The position numbers were made by a program, and so were the translations under genes. Below, piece after piece: positions 35,028 through 43,663 of a stretch of DNA of 64,000 nt (position 1 is the stretch's first letter; each line of letters begins with the position of its first letter). Below the pieces are notes generated by a model, which made no database searches, had not been told where the DNA came from, and saw nothing but the letters and a program-made list of their open reading frames with translations. Location: NCBI GenBank assembly GCA_902765625.1, contig CACXAO010000004.1, positions 57,194 through 121,193 of the forward strand. Reading direction: 5' to 3'. This DNA comes from an uncultured Ruminococcus sp. (lineage in GTDB: Bacteria > Bacillota > Clostridia > Oscillospirales > Acutalibacteraceae).

Positions 35028-35806
35028 ATACTCTTTTTTATCGTATTCAGCGCGCTTTTCTCGATACGGCTGACCTGAGCCTGCGAGATTCCGATTTCGG
35101 ACGCCACCTCCATCTGGGTTTTGCCCTTGAAAAACCGCAGACCGAGGATCCGCTTTTCTCTGTCAGAGAGGCTCTTTATCGCGTCCTTTATCGCAAGCTC
35201 CTCGAGCCATGCAGAATCGTCGCCCGTGTCGCTTATCTGATCCATCACGTAGACCGTGTCGGCGCCGTCCGAAAAAACCGGCTCGTAAAGCGATACCGGC
35301 TCGACGATCGCTTCGAGCGCGAGCACTACGTCCTCTCTCGGCACACCCATTCGGCGTGCTATTTCATCCACACCGGGTTCCCGATTATTCTCAGCTGTGA
35401 GCATCTCCTTTATCTGCATTGCTTTGTAGGCGGTATCGCGCATTGACCGCGATACCCTTACGCTGTTGTTGTCGCGCAGATACCGCCGCAGCTCGCCGAG
35501 TATCATCGGCACGCCGTAGGTGCTGAATCTGACGTCAAGGCTTGGGTCAAAGTTGTTTATCGCCTTTATCAGCCCGATCACGCCTACCTGAAAGAGGTCG
35601 TCCAGCTCCTCGCCGCGGTTGCGGAAGCGGTGGATAACGCTCAAAACAAGCCGCAGATTGCCCTCTATCATTTCATCGCGAGCACGCTTTGCCGCGCGCT
35701 TGTCGCCGCTGCGGATTATCTTCATCAGCTCGCGCTTTCTTTCCTCGCTGAGCACCTTCAGCTCCGAGGTATTTACTCCGCAGATTTCAACCTTTCCGTA
35801 CTGCAA
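35024..35806 (-). CDS. sigG: RNA polymerase sporulation sigma factor SigG
   Basis: 260 residues, SigB/F/G type. The start KVEICGVNTSELKVL is characteristic of SigG. Region 2 holds RGEELDDLFQVGVIGLIKAI and FSTYGVPMILGELRRYLRD, and region 4 ends TQMEVASEIGISQAQVSRIEKSAL. SigG drives late forespore genes. The start is TTG, set in the T run of a terminator-like hairpin, with GGGGG as ribosome site inside the 3' arm of that hairpin. It is alone here; in Bacillus it follows sigE and spoIIGA. No clear forespore promoter was found. Confidence 0.95.
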   Translation of the reverse strand: MQYGKVEICGVNTSELKVLSEERKRELMKIIRSGDKRAAKRARDEMIEGNLRLVLSVIHRFRNRGEELDDLFQVGVIGLIKAINNFDPSLDVRFSTYGVPMILGELRRYLRDNNSVRVSRSMRDTAYKAMQIKEMLTAENNREPGVDEIARRMGVPREDVVLALEAIVEPVSLYEPVFSDGADTVYVMDQISDTGDDSAWLEELAIKDAIKSLSDREKRILGLRFFKGKTQMEVASEIGISQAQVSRIEKSALNTIKKSI

Positions 35807-35855
35807 AAAATCGCCCCCGACAATAGTTCTATATCAGAATTATTGCCAAGGGGCG
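35804..35855 (-). promoter_or_regulatory. Hairpin covering the sigG ribosome site
   Basis: Arms 35850-35855 and 35812-35817 pair (CGCCCC/GGGGCG), with inner CAATA/TATTG and TTC/GAA pairs, then TTTTTT on the minus strand at 35805-35810 and the TTG start at 35806-35804. It begins 15 bases after the PAP2 stop, so it may end that transcript, and it also buries the GGGGG site of sigG. Confidence 0.75.
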
Positions 35856-35869
35856 TTTTGTTATTCATA

Positions 35870-36403
35870 TTAATACAATCCGATCGCCGCGAAAAACAGC
35901 ACCGAGAGCATTCCGCAGGTTGTGCCTAGAATTACGCCTGCGATCACGTCGGTAAGATAGTGAACGCGGAGGTAGATTCGCGAGAAGCTGATGAGCGCCG
36001 CTAATATGATGATCGGAACGAAGGTGATCACCCTGCAGCGCAGCAGCGAAACGCCTACCATTGCGAACGAAGCGGTGGTGTGACCCGACGGGAAGGAATA
36101 AAACCTAGGGCGGTTAATAAGCTGCTCGTCGTCGTCGAGGCTGTGGCAAGGTCTGATGCGCTTGACCACGTGCTTGATCAGACCCTCGCCCATAACGTGG
36201 GCAAATGCGAGAGCCACTACAAAATTGAAGCCCGTCGCGCGCCATTCGGGACGGATAAGAAAAGGCAGAGTGATAAGCCACCAGATGATTCCGACGTTTG
36301 CGGAACGCGAGGCGGTTTTCATTATTATATTCAGCGACGGACGGTGAAGTCTGCTGATATTATGGAGCACCTTGTAGTCAAGGTTTTTGATTCTGGCAAA
36401 CAT
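35870..36403 (-). CDS. PAP2-family phosphatase
   Basis: 177 residues, four or five helices. Phosphatase motifs are present in order: KRIRPC (motif 1 K-x6-RP region), FPSGHTTASFA (PSGH) and SRIYLRVHYLTDVIAG (SR-x5-H-x3-D). Such enzymes dephosphorylate phosphatidate or undecaprenyl pyrophosphate at the membrane; the substrate is not decidable here. ATG after GGGAG. Confidence 0.9.
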   Translation of the reverse strand: MFARIKNLDYKVLHNISRLHRPSLNIIMKTASRSANVGIIWWLITLPFLIRPEWRATGFNFVVALAFAHVMGEGLIKHVVKRIRPCHSLDDDEQLINRPRFYSFPSGHTTASFAMVGVSLLRCRVITFVPIIILAALISFSRIYLRVHYLTDVIAGVILGTTCGMLSVLFFAAIGLY

Positions 36404-36446
36404 AGTTCATTACTCCCTATAGCCGATCCAAAACTCTTATTATTTT

Positions 36447-36475
36447 GATTATAACACATTATTCGCGGTTTTACC
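36447..36475 (-). promoter_or_regulatory. Likely promoter of the PAP2 gene
   Basis: An extended -10 (TGTTATAAT, with TATAAT near 36447-36452) and a weak TGGTAA about 17 bases upstream. Positions are read by eye. Confidence 0.5.
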
Positions 36476-36486
36476 AGTGTCATTTT

Positions 36487-37062
36487 CTACCAATCAGCGT
36501 CATTATCTAAATCATTATTATCATTTCCGCCATTATCGACGCCGCCTCCGCTGTTATCGGAGCGCTCAACAAGTCCTGCCTGAGGGTCGTAATACTCGCT
36601 GTCGCGAAAATCCGAAACTCCGGACTCGCCGTTGATTCTGCCCTCGTAGTAGCTGTCGTAATGATCGAGAAAATCGTCGCTCGGGTCGGCGAGGATCCAG
36701 CCCAGAGCCTCGTCGTACTGATACCAGCTTCCGTCCTGATTGTAGAAGTAGGTATCGTTGTAGTTATAATACCCCAGATCCCTGCTGTATTCCTTCGGCT
36801 TTTCGAAAAATCCCGAACCGCCGACACAGGTAGACAGCGCCGCGATCAACAGCGCGATCGCGAGCACAACCATGATAACGGTTGACAGGGTGACGTACCG
36901 TTTTCGCATGACCGCGGGATTTGAGCTGCGGACGATGAGGTCGCCGCCGTCAGATTCATCGGAAAGCGGTTTCGCGGACACACCGGTCGGGATTCCGCAG
37001 ATCGGACAGGCGCGCTCCGTCTCAGAAAGAATATTTCCGCAGTTTTCGCATCTTTTCTGCAT
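36487..37062 (-). CDS. Zinc-ribbon membrane protein
   Basis: 191 residues. N-terminal CENCGNIL and CPICGIP form a four-Cys zinc ribbon (residues about 5-25). One helix follows at about 60-80, then an outside domain rich in Tyr, Asp and Asn (YYNYNDTYFYNQDG, GWILADP) ending in a low-complexity Asn/Asp tail. Found often in Firmicutes as sensors or assembly factors; function here unknown. The start is the ATG at the ribbon. Confidence 0.75.
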   Translation of the reverse strand: MQKRCENCGNILSETERACPICGIPTGVSAKPLSDESDGGDLIVRSSNPAVMRKRYVTLSTVIMVVLAIALLIAALSTCVGGSGFFEKPKEYSRDLGYYNYNDTYFYNQDGSWYQYDEALGWILADPSDDFLDHYDSYYEGRINGESGVSDFRDSEYYDPQAGLVERSDNSGGGVDNGGNDNNDLDNDADW

Positions 37063-37099
37063 ACAGACCACACCGCCCTTTTGAAGCATATATATAAAT

Positions 37100-37128
37100 A
37101 TTATATCCGAAAATGACAAGTCTGTCAA
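37100..37128 (-). promoter_or_regulatory. Promoter of the zinc-ribbon gene
   Basis: TTGACA (37123-37128), 17-base spacer and TATAAT (37100-37105). Confidence 0.85.
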
Positions 37129-37182
37129 TAATCATCCCAAATAGAACCGATATCATTTTAAATAAATATTTTTCACTTTTCG

Positions 37183-37211
37183 TTGCAAAACTATTGTATA
37201 TCTGGTAAAAT
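37183..37211 (+). promoter_or_regulatory. Promoter of the GT-B-like gene
   Basis: TTGCAA (37183-37188), 17-base spacer with extended TGG, and TAAAAT (37206-37211), with a leader of about 60 bases. Confidence 0.7.
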
Positions 37212-37277
37212 AATAATAGGCTTTTTAGATTTTTTCACCTTATCAACGGGTTACAATAACGGAAAGCGAGGATTAAC

Positions 37278-38747
37278 ATGAACGACAAAAGCAAACGCAT
37301 CTTCGGAAACGAAATCAGCAAGGCTGATTACAAAAAAGCGCTCAGAACCAAGCAAAAGTACACCAGAAAATACGGCGACGACAGCAGCAGCGACTACTCG
37401 GCAAAGCTTCTGCCGAACTCTACCCTCAACGAACCTCTCGGGGTTTACGACATCCGCGTTAACGAGGGTAAGAGCAACGAGCCTTTTGACCTCGAAAAAG
37501 GTCTGATCGTCGGCAACATCCGCATGGGCTTCGGCCATTACCGCATTTCGATCGCGATGGCTTCCGCGGCTCACGCGCTGGGTTACACGCCTTACTGGAT
37601 GGATCTGAATTCCTTCTCCGACACAACCTGCACAAAGGTTATCGGCGCGCAGAACGACCTCTACTCGCTCGGCTCGAGAATCTCGCAGAAGAGCAAGGCG
37701 TTCAACAAGGCGGTCTGGGAACCGATGAACTACGAGGGCTTCCGTCAGCTCAGCTACAACTCATCAGACCAGAAAAACGCCGAGCTTATGGCGGCGGTGT
37801 TCAAGAATATCCCCAAGGAGCTTCCGATCATCGGCACCCACGTCTGGCCTGCTCAGGCGGCGATTCACGCCGGAATGCAGTACGTGGTCAACGCGATTCC
37901 CGACAACTGGCCTATGGCGCTTCACCTTGCCGAAGGAAGCGTTCACACCGTTCAGACCCATCAGGCTTACATGGGCTACCGCATCCTCAACGGCATGCGC
38001 AAAAAGGACGTGCTCAAGCCGATGCCTGCCGACAGCCTTGTTTACACCGGTCACTACATCGACCATGAGCTTGTCGCGAACATCAAATACGACTGCGAGA
38101 AGCGTATGGCGCGAAAGGCTCAGAACAAGCCGATGAGGTTTTTGCTTACGATCGGCGGCGCAGGCGCTCAGAGAGAGCTGTTTTCGGCGGTCATCAAGCA
38201 CCTTATGCCCTACGTCCGCCGCAGAAAAGCCGTGATTTACGTCAACGTGGGCGACTACAGGCAGGTTTGGGACGAGCTGCTCAAGGAGACAAAATACCTC
38301 GACGTTGCGAGCAAAACCCACTTCGGCAACTGGAACGACACAAAGGATTTTGCTCAGAAGGCGATCGACGGCGACGTTTACGGTATTCACGCGTTTTGGC
38401 ACGAAAATATTTTTGAGGCGGTTTACTGCACCAACCTGCTGATGCGTTCCGCCGACGTTCTGCTCACCAAGCCTAGCGAGCTGGCGTTTTATCCGATTCC
38501 GAAGCTCTTCCTCAAGCGGATCGGCGGTCACGAAAAATGGGGCGCTATCCACTCTGCCGAAATGGGCGACGGCACGCTTGAATGCACGGATATTCCGCAC
38601 ACGCTGCAGATGATCGACATGTTCCTCGGAGAAAAGGAGCTGCTTGCGCAGATGTGCGAAGCAATACAGGTAAACGACTCCGTAGGTCTTTACAACGGCG
38701 CATACAAGGCGGTCGAGCTTGCTATGGAAATGAAAAATAAAGGATAA
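37278..38747 (+). CDS. GT-B-fold glycosyltransferase-like protein
   Basis: 489 residues, no signal peptide. After a charged 60-residue lead, GLIVGNIRMGFGHYRISIAMASAAHALGY resembles the N-terminal glycine/His loop of MGDG synthase/MurG-like GT-B enzymes (G-x-GH). The second half has RFLLTIGGAGAQRELF and NLLMRSADVLLTKPSELAFYPIP, resembling the nucleotide-sugar binding side of these enzymes. Several Trp/His residues (HVWPAQAAIHAG, IPDNWPMALHLAEG) are unusual. Acceptor and donor are unknown; a lipid or envelope glycan is a guess. It has its own promoter and terminator. Confidence 0.6.
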   Translation: MNDKSKRIFGNEISKADYKKALRTKQKYTRKYGDDSSSDYSAKLLPNSTLNEPLGVYDIRVNEGKSNEPFDLEKGLIVGNIRMGFGHYRISIAMASAAHALGYTPYWMDLNSFSDTTCTKVIGAQNDLYSLGSRISQKSKAFNKAVWEPMNYEGFRQLSYNSSDQKNAELMAAVFKNIPKELPIIGTHVWPAQAAIHAGMQYVVNAIPDNWPMALHLAEGSVHTVQTHQAYMGYRILNGMRKKDVLKPMPADSLVYTGHYIDHELVANIKYDCEKRMARKAQNKPMRFLLTIGGAGAQRELFSAVIKHLMPYVRRRKAVIYVNVGDYRQVWDELLKETKYLDVASKTHFGNWNDTKDFAQKAIDGDVYGIHAFWHENIFEAVYCTNLLMRSADVLLTKPSELAFYPIPKLFLKRIGGHEKWGAIHSAEMGDGTLECTDIPHTLQMIDMFLGEKELLAQMCEAIQVNDSVGLYNGAYKAVELAMEMKNKG

Positions 38748-38757
38748 ATAAAAAATC

Positions 38758-38783
38758 AACCTCCGTCGTAAAAAACGGAGGTT
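38758..38783. terminator. Bidirectional terminator between the GT-B-like gene and coaBC
   Basis: 9-bp perfect stem AACCTCCGT/ACGGAGGTT with an 8-base loop, TTTT after it on the plus strand and T-rich on the minus strand. Confidence 0.9.
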
Positions 38784-38791
38784 TTGTCTGT

Positions 38792-39985
38792 TTAGGGGCA
38801 AAGCGCCATTAGCTCGTCGAGAAGCCTGTCGGCGGCGTCAGCCTTTGAGAGAAGCGGCAAATCGGTCACGCCGTCTCTTTTTATCAGAACGAGATGATTT
38901 GTGTCGGTGCCGAAGCCCGAGCCTTCGTCCCTGAGCGAATTGGCGGCTATAAGGTCGGCGTTTTTCTTCTGCAGCTTGGCGCGCGAGTTCTCGAGCATAT
39001 TCTCGGTTTCCATCGAGAAGCCGCAGATAAGCTGTCCTTCGCGCTTGTTCTCGCCGAGCCATTTCAGAATATCGGTCGTGCGCTTCATCGGGATTGAAAG
39101 ATCTCCGTCCGATTTCTTGATTTTCTCGTCAGCCGTCGCTTCGGGAGTATAATCCGCGACAGCGGCGGTCTTGATGATTATATCCGCGTCGGCGCAGTTG
39201 TCCTTGACCGCCTCGAACATATCCTGAGCGGAAGTGACGTTTACGACCCTGACAAACGGCGGCGGAGCGATGCTGACGGGGCCGCTGACGAGAGTCACCT
39301 CAGCGCCGCGAAGCATTGCCTGACGCGCTACGGCATAACCCATCTTGCCGGTTGAGTGGTTCGTGATAAAGCGGACGGGGTCGATGCTCTCTCTTGTGGG
39401 ACCCGCGGTGACGAGAACCCTCTTGCCTGCCATGTCCTTCTCCCAGGCGGTTTCGCGGAGGATGTAATCGAGCAGAACCTGCTCCGACGGCATTTTTCCT
39501 GCGCCGGTATAGCCGCAGGCGAGGTAGCCGTTATCGGGAGGAATAACCGTTACGCCGAACTCCTCAAGCGTTTGCAGATTGCGCTGCACAACGGGGTTTG
39601 TGAACATATTCACGTTCATCGCGGGAGAAACGATAACCGGGCATTTCATGGCGAGATATGTTGTGCTGAGCATATCGTCGGCAATTCCGTGAGCCATCTT
39701 CGCGATGATATTCGCCGATGCGGGCGCAACGAGCATAACGTCAGCCTTGTCAGCAATCGAAACGTGCGCTACGTTGAACATGAAATTGCGGTCGAAGGTG
39801 TCGGTCATGCACTTGTTTTTTGTGAGGGTCTCGAAGGCGATGGGATTTATAAAATTGGTCGCGTTCTTTGTCATAATGACGTGGACGTCGGCATGGAGCT
39901 TAACAAGGCTGCTCGCGAGATTCGCGATTTTATACGCCGCGATGCTGCCCGTTACGCCGAGTACAACTGTTTTTCCTTTTAACAT
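38792..39985 (-). CDS. coaBC: Phosphopantothenoylcysteine decarboxylase/phosphopantothenate-cysteine ligase
   Basis: 397-residue fusion. The CoaC half has GVTGSIAAYKIA, the catalytic His in FNVAHVSIADKAD and the SPAMNVNM substrate loop with ACGYTGAGKMPSE as the flexible flap. The CoaB half starts at KRVLVTAGPTRESID, with NHSTGKMGYAVA. It makes 4'-phosphopantetheine for CoA from phosphopantothenate and cysteine. Last gene of the pan operon, 10 bases after panD. Pantothenate kinase is not in the window. Confidence 0.97.
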   Translation of the reverse strand: MLKGKTVVLGVTGSIAAYKIANLASSLVKLHADVHVIMTKNATNFINPIAFETLTKNKCMTDTFDRNFMFNVAHVSIADKADVMLVAPASANIIAKMAHGIADDMLSTTYLAMKCPVIVSPAMNVNMFTNPVVQRNLQTLEEFGVTVIPPDNGYLACGYTGAGKMPSEQVLLDYILRETAWEKDMAGKRVLVTAGPTRESIDPVRFITNHSTGKMGYAVARQAMLRGAEVTLVSGPVSIAPPPFVRVVNVTSAQDMFEAVKDNCADADIIIKTAAVADYTPEATADEKIKKSDGDLSIPMKRTTDILKWLGENKREGQLICGFSMETENMLENSRAKLQKKNADLIAANSLRDEGSGFGTDTNHLVLIKRDGVTDLPLLSKADAADRLLDELMALCP

Positions 39986-39995
39986 AGGCGCACCC

Positions 39996-40385
39996 TTACA
40001 TATCGCACAGTCTGCCGTGCTTTTCATACCGCGTGATTTTTGAAACGCGGTTTGCGTCGTCTACAAAAACGACCTTCGGCGAATGCGCCGCAGCTTCGTC
40101 TGCGGACATCTGCGCGTAGCACATGATGATTATCTTGTCGCCGACGCACACCTGACGGGCGGCTGCTCCGTTTAAGCAGATCATTCCGCTGCCGCGCTCG
40201 CCTGCGATAACGTAGGTAGTAAACCTGCTGCCGTTGTTGACGTCGACGATCTGAACCTGCTCGTATTCTACGATTCCCGCGGCTTCCATCAGCTCCTCGT
40301 CAACCGTGATGCTGCCGACGTAGTCAAGCTCTGCCTGAACCACGGTCGCGCGGTGAATCTTTCCTTTTAATAACGTAATATTCAT
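39996..40385 (-). CDS. panD: Aspartate 1-decarboxylase proenzyme
   Basis: 129 residues. The self-cleavage site is in [12 protein letters not shown]: cleavage between Gly24 and Ser25 creates the pyruvoyl cofactor. [10 protein letters not shown] and a C-terminal NAVR-like region complete the family pattern. It makes beta-alanine from aspartate for PanC. AAGGAG precedes the ATG. Confidence 0.97.
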   Translation of the reverse strand: MNITLLKGKIHRATVVQAELDYVGSITVDEELMEAAGIVEYEQVQIVDVNNGSRFTTYVIAGERGSGMICLNGAAARQVCVGDKIIIMCYAQMSADEAAAHSPKVVFVDDANRVSKITRYEKHGRLCDM

Positions 40386-40393
40386 TTTGCTCC

Positions 40394-41236
40394 TTATTCG
40401 GCGATAAAGTTATCGATCAGTCGGGTTTTGCCGATATAAACCGCTATCGCGACGAGTACGGGACCGTCGATTTCGTGATGGATCTCGATCGAATCCCACT
40501 TTACCATTTCTACATAGTCGATCTTCGCGAGAGGCTCGGCTTCTATCAGCTCTCTCATCGCGGCAAGCACCTTTTCGCCGTCGCGCTCGCCGTCCTTTAT
40601 CATCTTCTCGCCCGTGAAAACCGCCTTGCTCAGAACAAGCGCCGCCTTGCGCTCCTCAGCTGAAAGGTAGGTGTTGCGCGAGCTTTTGGCGAGTCCGTCG
40701 GCTTCGCGGATGATCGGGCAGCCTACAACCTCGAGGTTCATATTGAGGTTGCGCACCATGCGTCTGATCACGGCGAGCTGCTGCGCGTCCTTCTGTCCGA
40801 AATACGCTCTGTCGGGCATAGCGATGTTGAACAGCTTGTTCACGACCGTGCAAACGCCCCTGAAATGGGTCGGACGGCTCTTGCCGCACAGCTCCTTCGT
40901 CACGCCCGTCATATCTACGAAGGTGGTGAAATCGTCGCCGTACATCTCCTCGGGTTCGGGATGGAAAACCATTGCCGCGCCTGTGCTCTCGCAGAGCGCG
41001 CAGTCAGCCTCCAGATCGCGAGGATAGGTCTCGAGATCCTCGTTCGGCGCGAACTGTATCGGGTTTACGAACACGCTCACCACTACCCTGTCGTTTTCGG
41101 CGACGGCTCTCTTGATAAGGCTCTGATGACCCTCGTGAAGATAGCCCATCGTGGGTACAAGACCGACGCTCAGACCCTGACTTTTCCATTCGCGCACCTG
41201 CGCCTTTACCTCGTTTACCGTTCTTGCTAAAATCAT
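40394..41236 (-). CDS. panC: Pantothenate synthetase
   Basis: 280 residues with the adenylate-forming motifs [15 protein letters not shown] near residue 28, [13 protein letters not shown] near 58, [13 protein letters not shown] near 150 and [11 protein letters not shown] near 187. It condenses pantoate and beta-alanine with ATP. GGGAGG precedes the ATG; 14 bases after panB. Confidence 0.98.
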   Translation of the reverse strand: MILARTVNEVKAQVREWKSQGLSVGLVPTMGYLHEGHQSLIKRAVAENDRVVVSVFVNPIQFAPNEDLETYPRDLEADCALCESTGAAMVFHPEPEEMYGDDFTTFVDMTGVTKELCGKSRPTHFRGVCTVVNKLFNIAMPDRAYFGQKDAQQLAVIRRMVRNLNMNLEVVGCPIIREADGLAKSSRNTYLSAEERKAALVLSKAVFTGEKMIKDGERDGEKVLAAMRELIEAEPLAKIDYVEMVKWDSIEIHHEIDGPVLVAIAVYIGKTRLIDNFIAE

Positions 41237-41250
41237 GCGTCCGTCCTCCC

Positions 41251-42078
41251 TTATTTAAGCTTTTCGATAATTTCTTCGTCGATCGCGTAGCAGTGCTTCT
41301 CTGACGGGAACGCTCCGCTCTGAACCTCGTTTATATACTGCTCAAACGCCGCCTTCATGACCTCGCCGAGGCTCGCGAATTTCTTTACAAATTTGGGCGT
41401 GAAGTCGGAATACATTCCGAGCATATCCTGATATACAAGCACCTGACCGTCGCAGTCCGCTCCCGCACCGATTCCGATAGTCGGGATACTGAGCTTTGAG
41501 GTGATGAGCGACGCGAGCTTTGCCGGTACTCCCTCGATAACAACCGAGAACGCGCCTGCTTCCTCAACAGCCAAGGCGTCGGCGATCAGCTTGTTGGCGG
41601 CAGCCTCGGTCTTGCCCTGAACCTTGTGTCCGCCGAAGGCGTTTATCGACTGCGGTGTAAGACCGATGTGCGCAACTACGGGAATGCCTGCCGCGACGAT
41701 CGCCTTTATCTGCTCCGCGACCTCAACGCCGCCCTCGAGCTTTACCGCGTTTGCTCTCGCTTCCTTCATCAGTCTGCCGGCGTTCACAACCGCGTCGTAC
41801 ACGCTCGTCTGGTACGACATAAACGGCATATCGACTACCACCATGGCGTTCTTCGCGCCGCGCGCAACTGCCGCTCCGTGGTGGATCATGTCCTCCATCG
41901 TCACCGACACCGTGTCCTCGTAGCCGAGCATTACGTTTCCGAGAGAATCGCCGACCAAAATCATATTCACGCCGACTTCGTCAATCAGCCGCGCCGTGGA
42001 ATAGTCGTAGGCGGTCAGCATGGTTATCTTTTTGTTTTCGTTTTTTGCCTGCTGCAATGTTAAAACTGTGTTCTTCAT
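41251..42078 (-). CDS. panB: 3-methyl-2-oxobutanoate hydroxymethyltransferase
   Basis: 275 residues. [19 protein letters not shown] with the substrate and Mg site, [18 protein letters not shown] and HIGLTPQS are all family signatures. It adds a hydroxymethyl group from methylene-THF to ketoisovalerate. First gene of panB-panC-panD-coaBC. The ketopantoate reductase panE is not in the window. AAAGGAG before the ATG. Confidence 0.98.
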   Translation of the reverse strand: MKNTVLTLQQAKNENKKITMLTAYDYSTARLIDEVGVNMILVGDSLGNVMLGYEDTVSVTMEDMIHHGAAVARGAKNAMVVVDMPFMSYQTSVYDAVVNAGRLMKEARANAVKLEGGVEVAEQIKAIVAAGIPVVAHIGLTPQSINAFGGHKVQGKTEAAANKLIADALAVEEAGAFSVVIEGVPAKLASLITSKLSIPTIGIGAGADCDGQVLVYQDMLGMYSDFTPKFVKKFASLGEVMKAAFEQYINEVQSGAFPSEKHCYAIDEEIIEKLK

Positions 42079-42131
42079 TATTAATCTCCTTTACACACAT
42101 ATTTCACATTCTCGCAATAATAGTATCAGTT

Positions 42132-42150
42132 TGCAGGTACAGCTTCCGAA
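42132..42150 (-). promoter_or_regulatory. Leader hairpin upstream of panB
   Basis: CAGC/GCTG and TTC/GAA stems with a TTCG loop and one bulged base, in the first part of the panB leader. Too small for a known riboswitch; it may stabilise the mRNA. Coordinates are approximate. Confidence 0.35.
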
Positions 42151-42167
42151 GAATGCTGTCCTTACCG

Positions 42168-42195
42168 ATTATACCATATTTTTATGGCGTGTCAA
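42168..42195 (-). promoter_or_regulatory. Promoter of the pan operon
   Basis: TTGACA (42190-42195), 16-base spacer with extended TGG, and TATAAT (42168-42173). The leader to panB is about 80 bases. Confidence 0.85.
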
Positions 42196-42266
42196 TGGAA
42201 TTGCCGGTTTATTGTGGCTGCAACAGAAAAAGGACGGTTTTCTCCGCCAATTCAACACATTTTGTC

Positions 42267-42295
42267 TTGCCAATGTGATGATCGCGTGGTAATAT
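42267..42295 (+). promoter_or_regulatory. Promoter of the TfoX/radical SAM pair
   Basis: TTGCCA (42267-42272), 17-base spacer with TGG, and TAATAT (42290-42295). Confidence 0.7.
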
Positions 42296-42326
42296 TGATG
42301 TATAAACTACGGAAAAGGGGACTGTT

Positions 42327-42644
42327 ATGGCTACCTCAAAGGATTATCTGAACTATATTCTCGAACAGCTCGAATGCGCGGGCGATATATCTCACCGCGC
42401 GATGATGGGCGAATACGTTATCTACTGCAAGGGCAAGGTCATAGGCGGAATCTACGACAACCGCTTTCTTATAAAGCCTACCAAATCCGCGAAGGCGCTT
42501 TTGCCCGACGCGCCTCTTGAGCTGCCTTACGAGGGCGCAAAGGAAATGCTCATGATCACCGATCCCGAAAACAGCGAGCTTATGCAGCAGCTTCTAAATG
42601 CCGTCGCAGACGAGCTGCCAGCGCCGAAAAAAAGGAAGCGCTGA
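42327..42644 (+). CDS. TfoX N-terminal domain protein
   Basis: 105 residues, similar to the N-terminal half of TfoX/Sxy: SHRAMMGEYVIYCKGKVIGGIYDNRFLIKPT. Full TfoX is a competence co-regulator in Proteobacteria, but single-domain versions in Firmicutes have no known role. The stop TGA is directly followed by the ATG of the radical SAM gene, so the two are coupled. Confidence 0.85.
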   Translation: MATSKDYLNYILEQLECAGDISHRAMMGEYVIYCKGKVIGGIYDNRFLIKPTKSAKALLPDAPLELPYEGAKEMLMITDPENSELMQQLLNAVADELPAPKKRKR

Positions 42645-43520
42645 ATGCACTTTGTTCAGGCTAAGGGCATACTCTCGTCCTCAAACGGGATAAATCTGTA
42701 CCGCGGCTGCTCGCACGGCTGCATTTACTGCGATTCGCGGAGCAAATGCTACGGAATGAACCACGACTTTGAGGACATTGAGGTAAAAGAAAACGCGCCC
42801 GAGCTGCTTGAGGCAGCTCTTAGACGCAAGAGGAAACGCTGCATGATAGGCACAGGCGCGATGACCGACCCGTATATCCCGCTCGAAAAAAGCCTTGAAT
42901 ACACAAGAAAAGCGCTGCTGCTGATCGAGAAATACGGCTTCGGGGTCGCTTTGCAGACTAAATCAAGCCTTGTGCTCAGGGATTTGGAGCTTCTCAAACG
43001 TATAAATCAAAAGACAAAGGCGGTTGTGCAGATGACCCTGACCACAGCCGACGACAGCCTTTGCAGGATAATCGAGCCGAACGTCTGCGCGACGAGCGAG
43101 AGGTTTGAAACGCTGAAAATCCTGCGCGGCGAAGGTATTCCGACCGTGGTATGGCTATGTCCCGTTTTGCCGTTCATCAACGACACCGAGGAGAACATCA
43201 GGGCGATTCTCGAAATGTGCGCTCAGGCAGGCGTTTACGGCGTTATCTGCTTTGGAATGGGTCTTACCCTGCGCGACGGCAACAGAGAGTATTTTTACAG
43301 CCGGCTAGACCGCTCCTTTCCCGGGCTGAAAGAAAAATACATTCGCGAGTTCGGAAACCAATACGCGGTCAACAGTCCGAAAACCTCCGGGCTGATGCGG
43401 CTTTTCCACAGCTTTTGCGAAAAAAACGGAATCGTCCACAGCAACGATAAAATCTTTGAGTACATGAACCGCTTTGAGGACAAAAACGCCGCCGAGCAGC
43501 TCAGTCTGTGGCAGATTTGA
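42645..43520 (+). CDS. Radical SAM protein, SPL/Rv2578c-like
   Basis: 291 residues. The cluster motif is in LYRGCSHGCIYCDSRSKCYG (C-x3-C-x2-C), followed by MTDPYIPLE and QTKSSLVLRDLELL, as in radical SAM proteins related to spore photoproduct lyase and the Rv2578c group. The C-terminal half lacks an evident second cluster. Reaction unknown. It starts right at the stop of the TfoX-like gene. Confidence 0.8.
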   Translation: MHFVQAKGILSSSNGINLYRGCSHGCIYCDSRSKCYGMNHDFEDIEVKENAPELLEAALRRKRKRCMIGTGAMTDPYIPLEKSLEYTRKALLLIEKYGFGVALQTKSSLVLRDLELLKRINQKTKAVVQMTLTTADDSLCRIIEPNVCATSERFETLKILRGEGIPTVVWLCPVLPFINDTEENIRAILEMCAQAGVYGVICFGMGLTLRDGNREYFYSRLDRSFPGLKEKYIREFGNQYAVNSPKTSGLMRLFHSFCEKNGIVHSNDKIFEYMNRFEDKNAAEQLSLWQI

Positions 43521-43522
43521 GC

Positions 43523-43547
43523 GCAATATATTTGAAAAACATATTGC
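43523..43547 (+). terminator. Weak hairpin after the radical SAM gene
   Basis: 7-bp stem GCAATAT/ATATTGC with an 11-base loop just after the stop codon. No T run follows, and its 3' arm overlaps the -35 of the next promoter. Confidence 0.4.
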
Positions 43548-43572
43548 ATTGGCGGATGGAATTTGATAAAAT
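43544..43572 (+). promoter_or_regulatory. Promoter of the MTA/SAH nucleosidase gene
   Basis: TTGCAT (43544-43549), 17-base spacer and TAAAAT (43567-43572). The leader of about 85 bases holds one small hairpin (TTCG-GCTT/AAGC-CGAA), not a riboswitch I recognise. Confidence 0.65.
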
Positions 43573-43663
43573 ATAAACGGAGCAAAAATTCGGAGCTTTG
43601 AAAGCCGAAGCAACGGTCTTTCTTAATAAATATTGAGATTTTATTTACGAGAGGAGTTTAGAA

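Noticed and set aside
37764-38801. 345-codon minus-strand frame
   Set aside because: Antisense to the GT-B-like gene and crosses a good terminator.
43573-43663. SAM- or SAH-type riboswitch before mtnN
   Set aside because: Only one small hairpin; no recognisable aptamer core.
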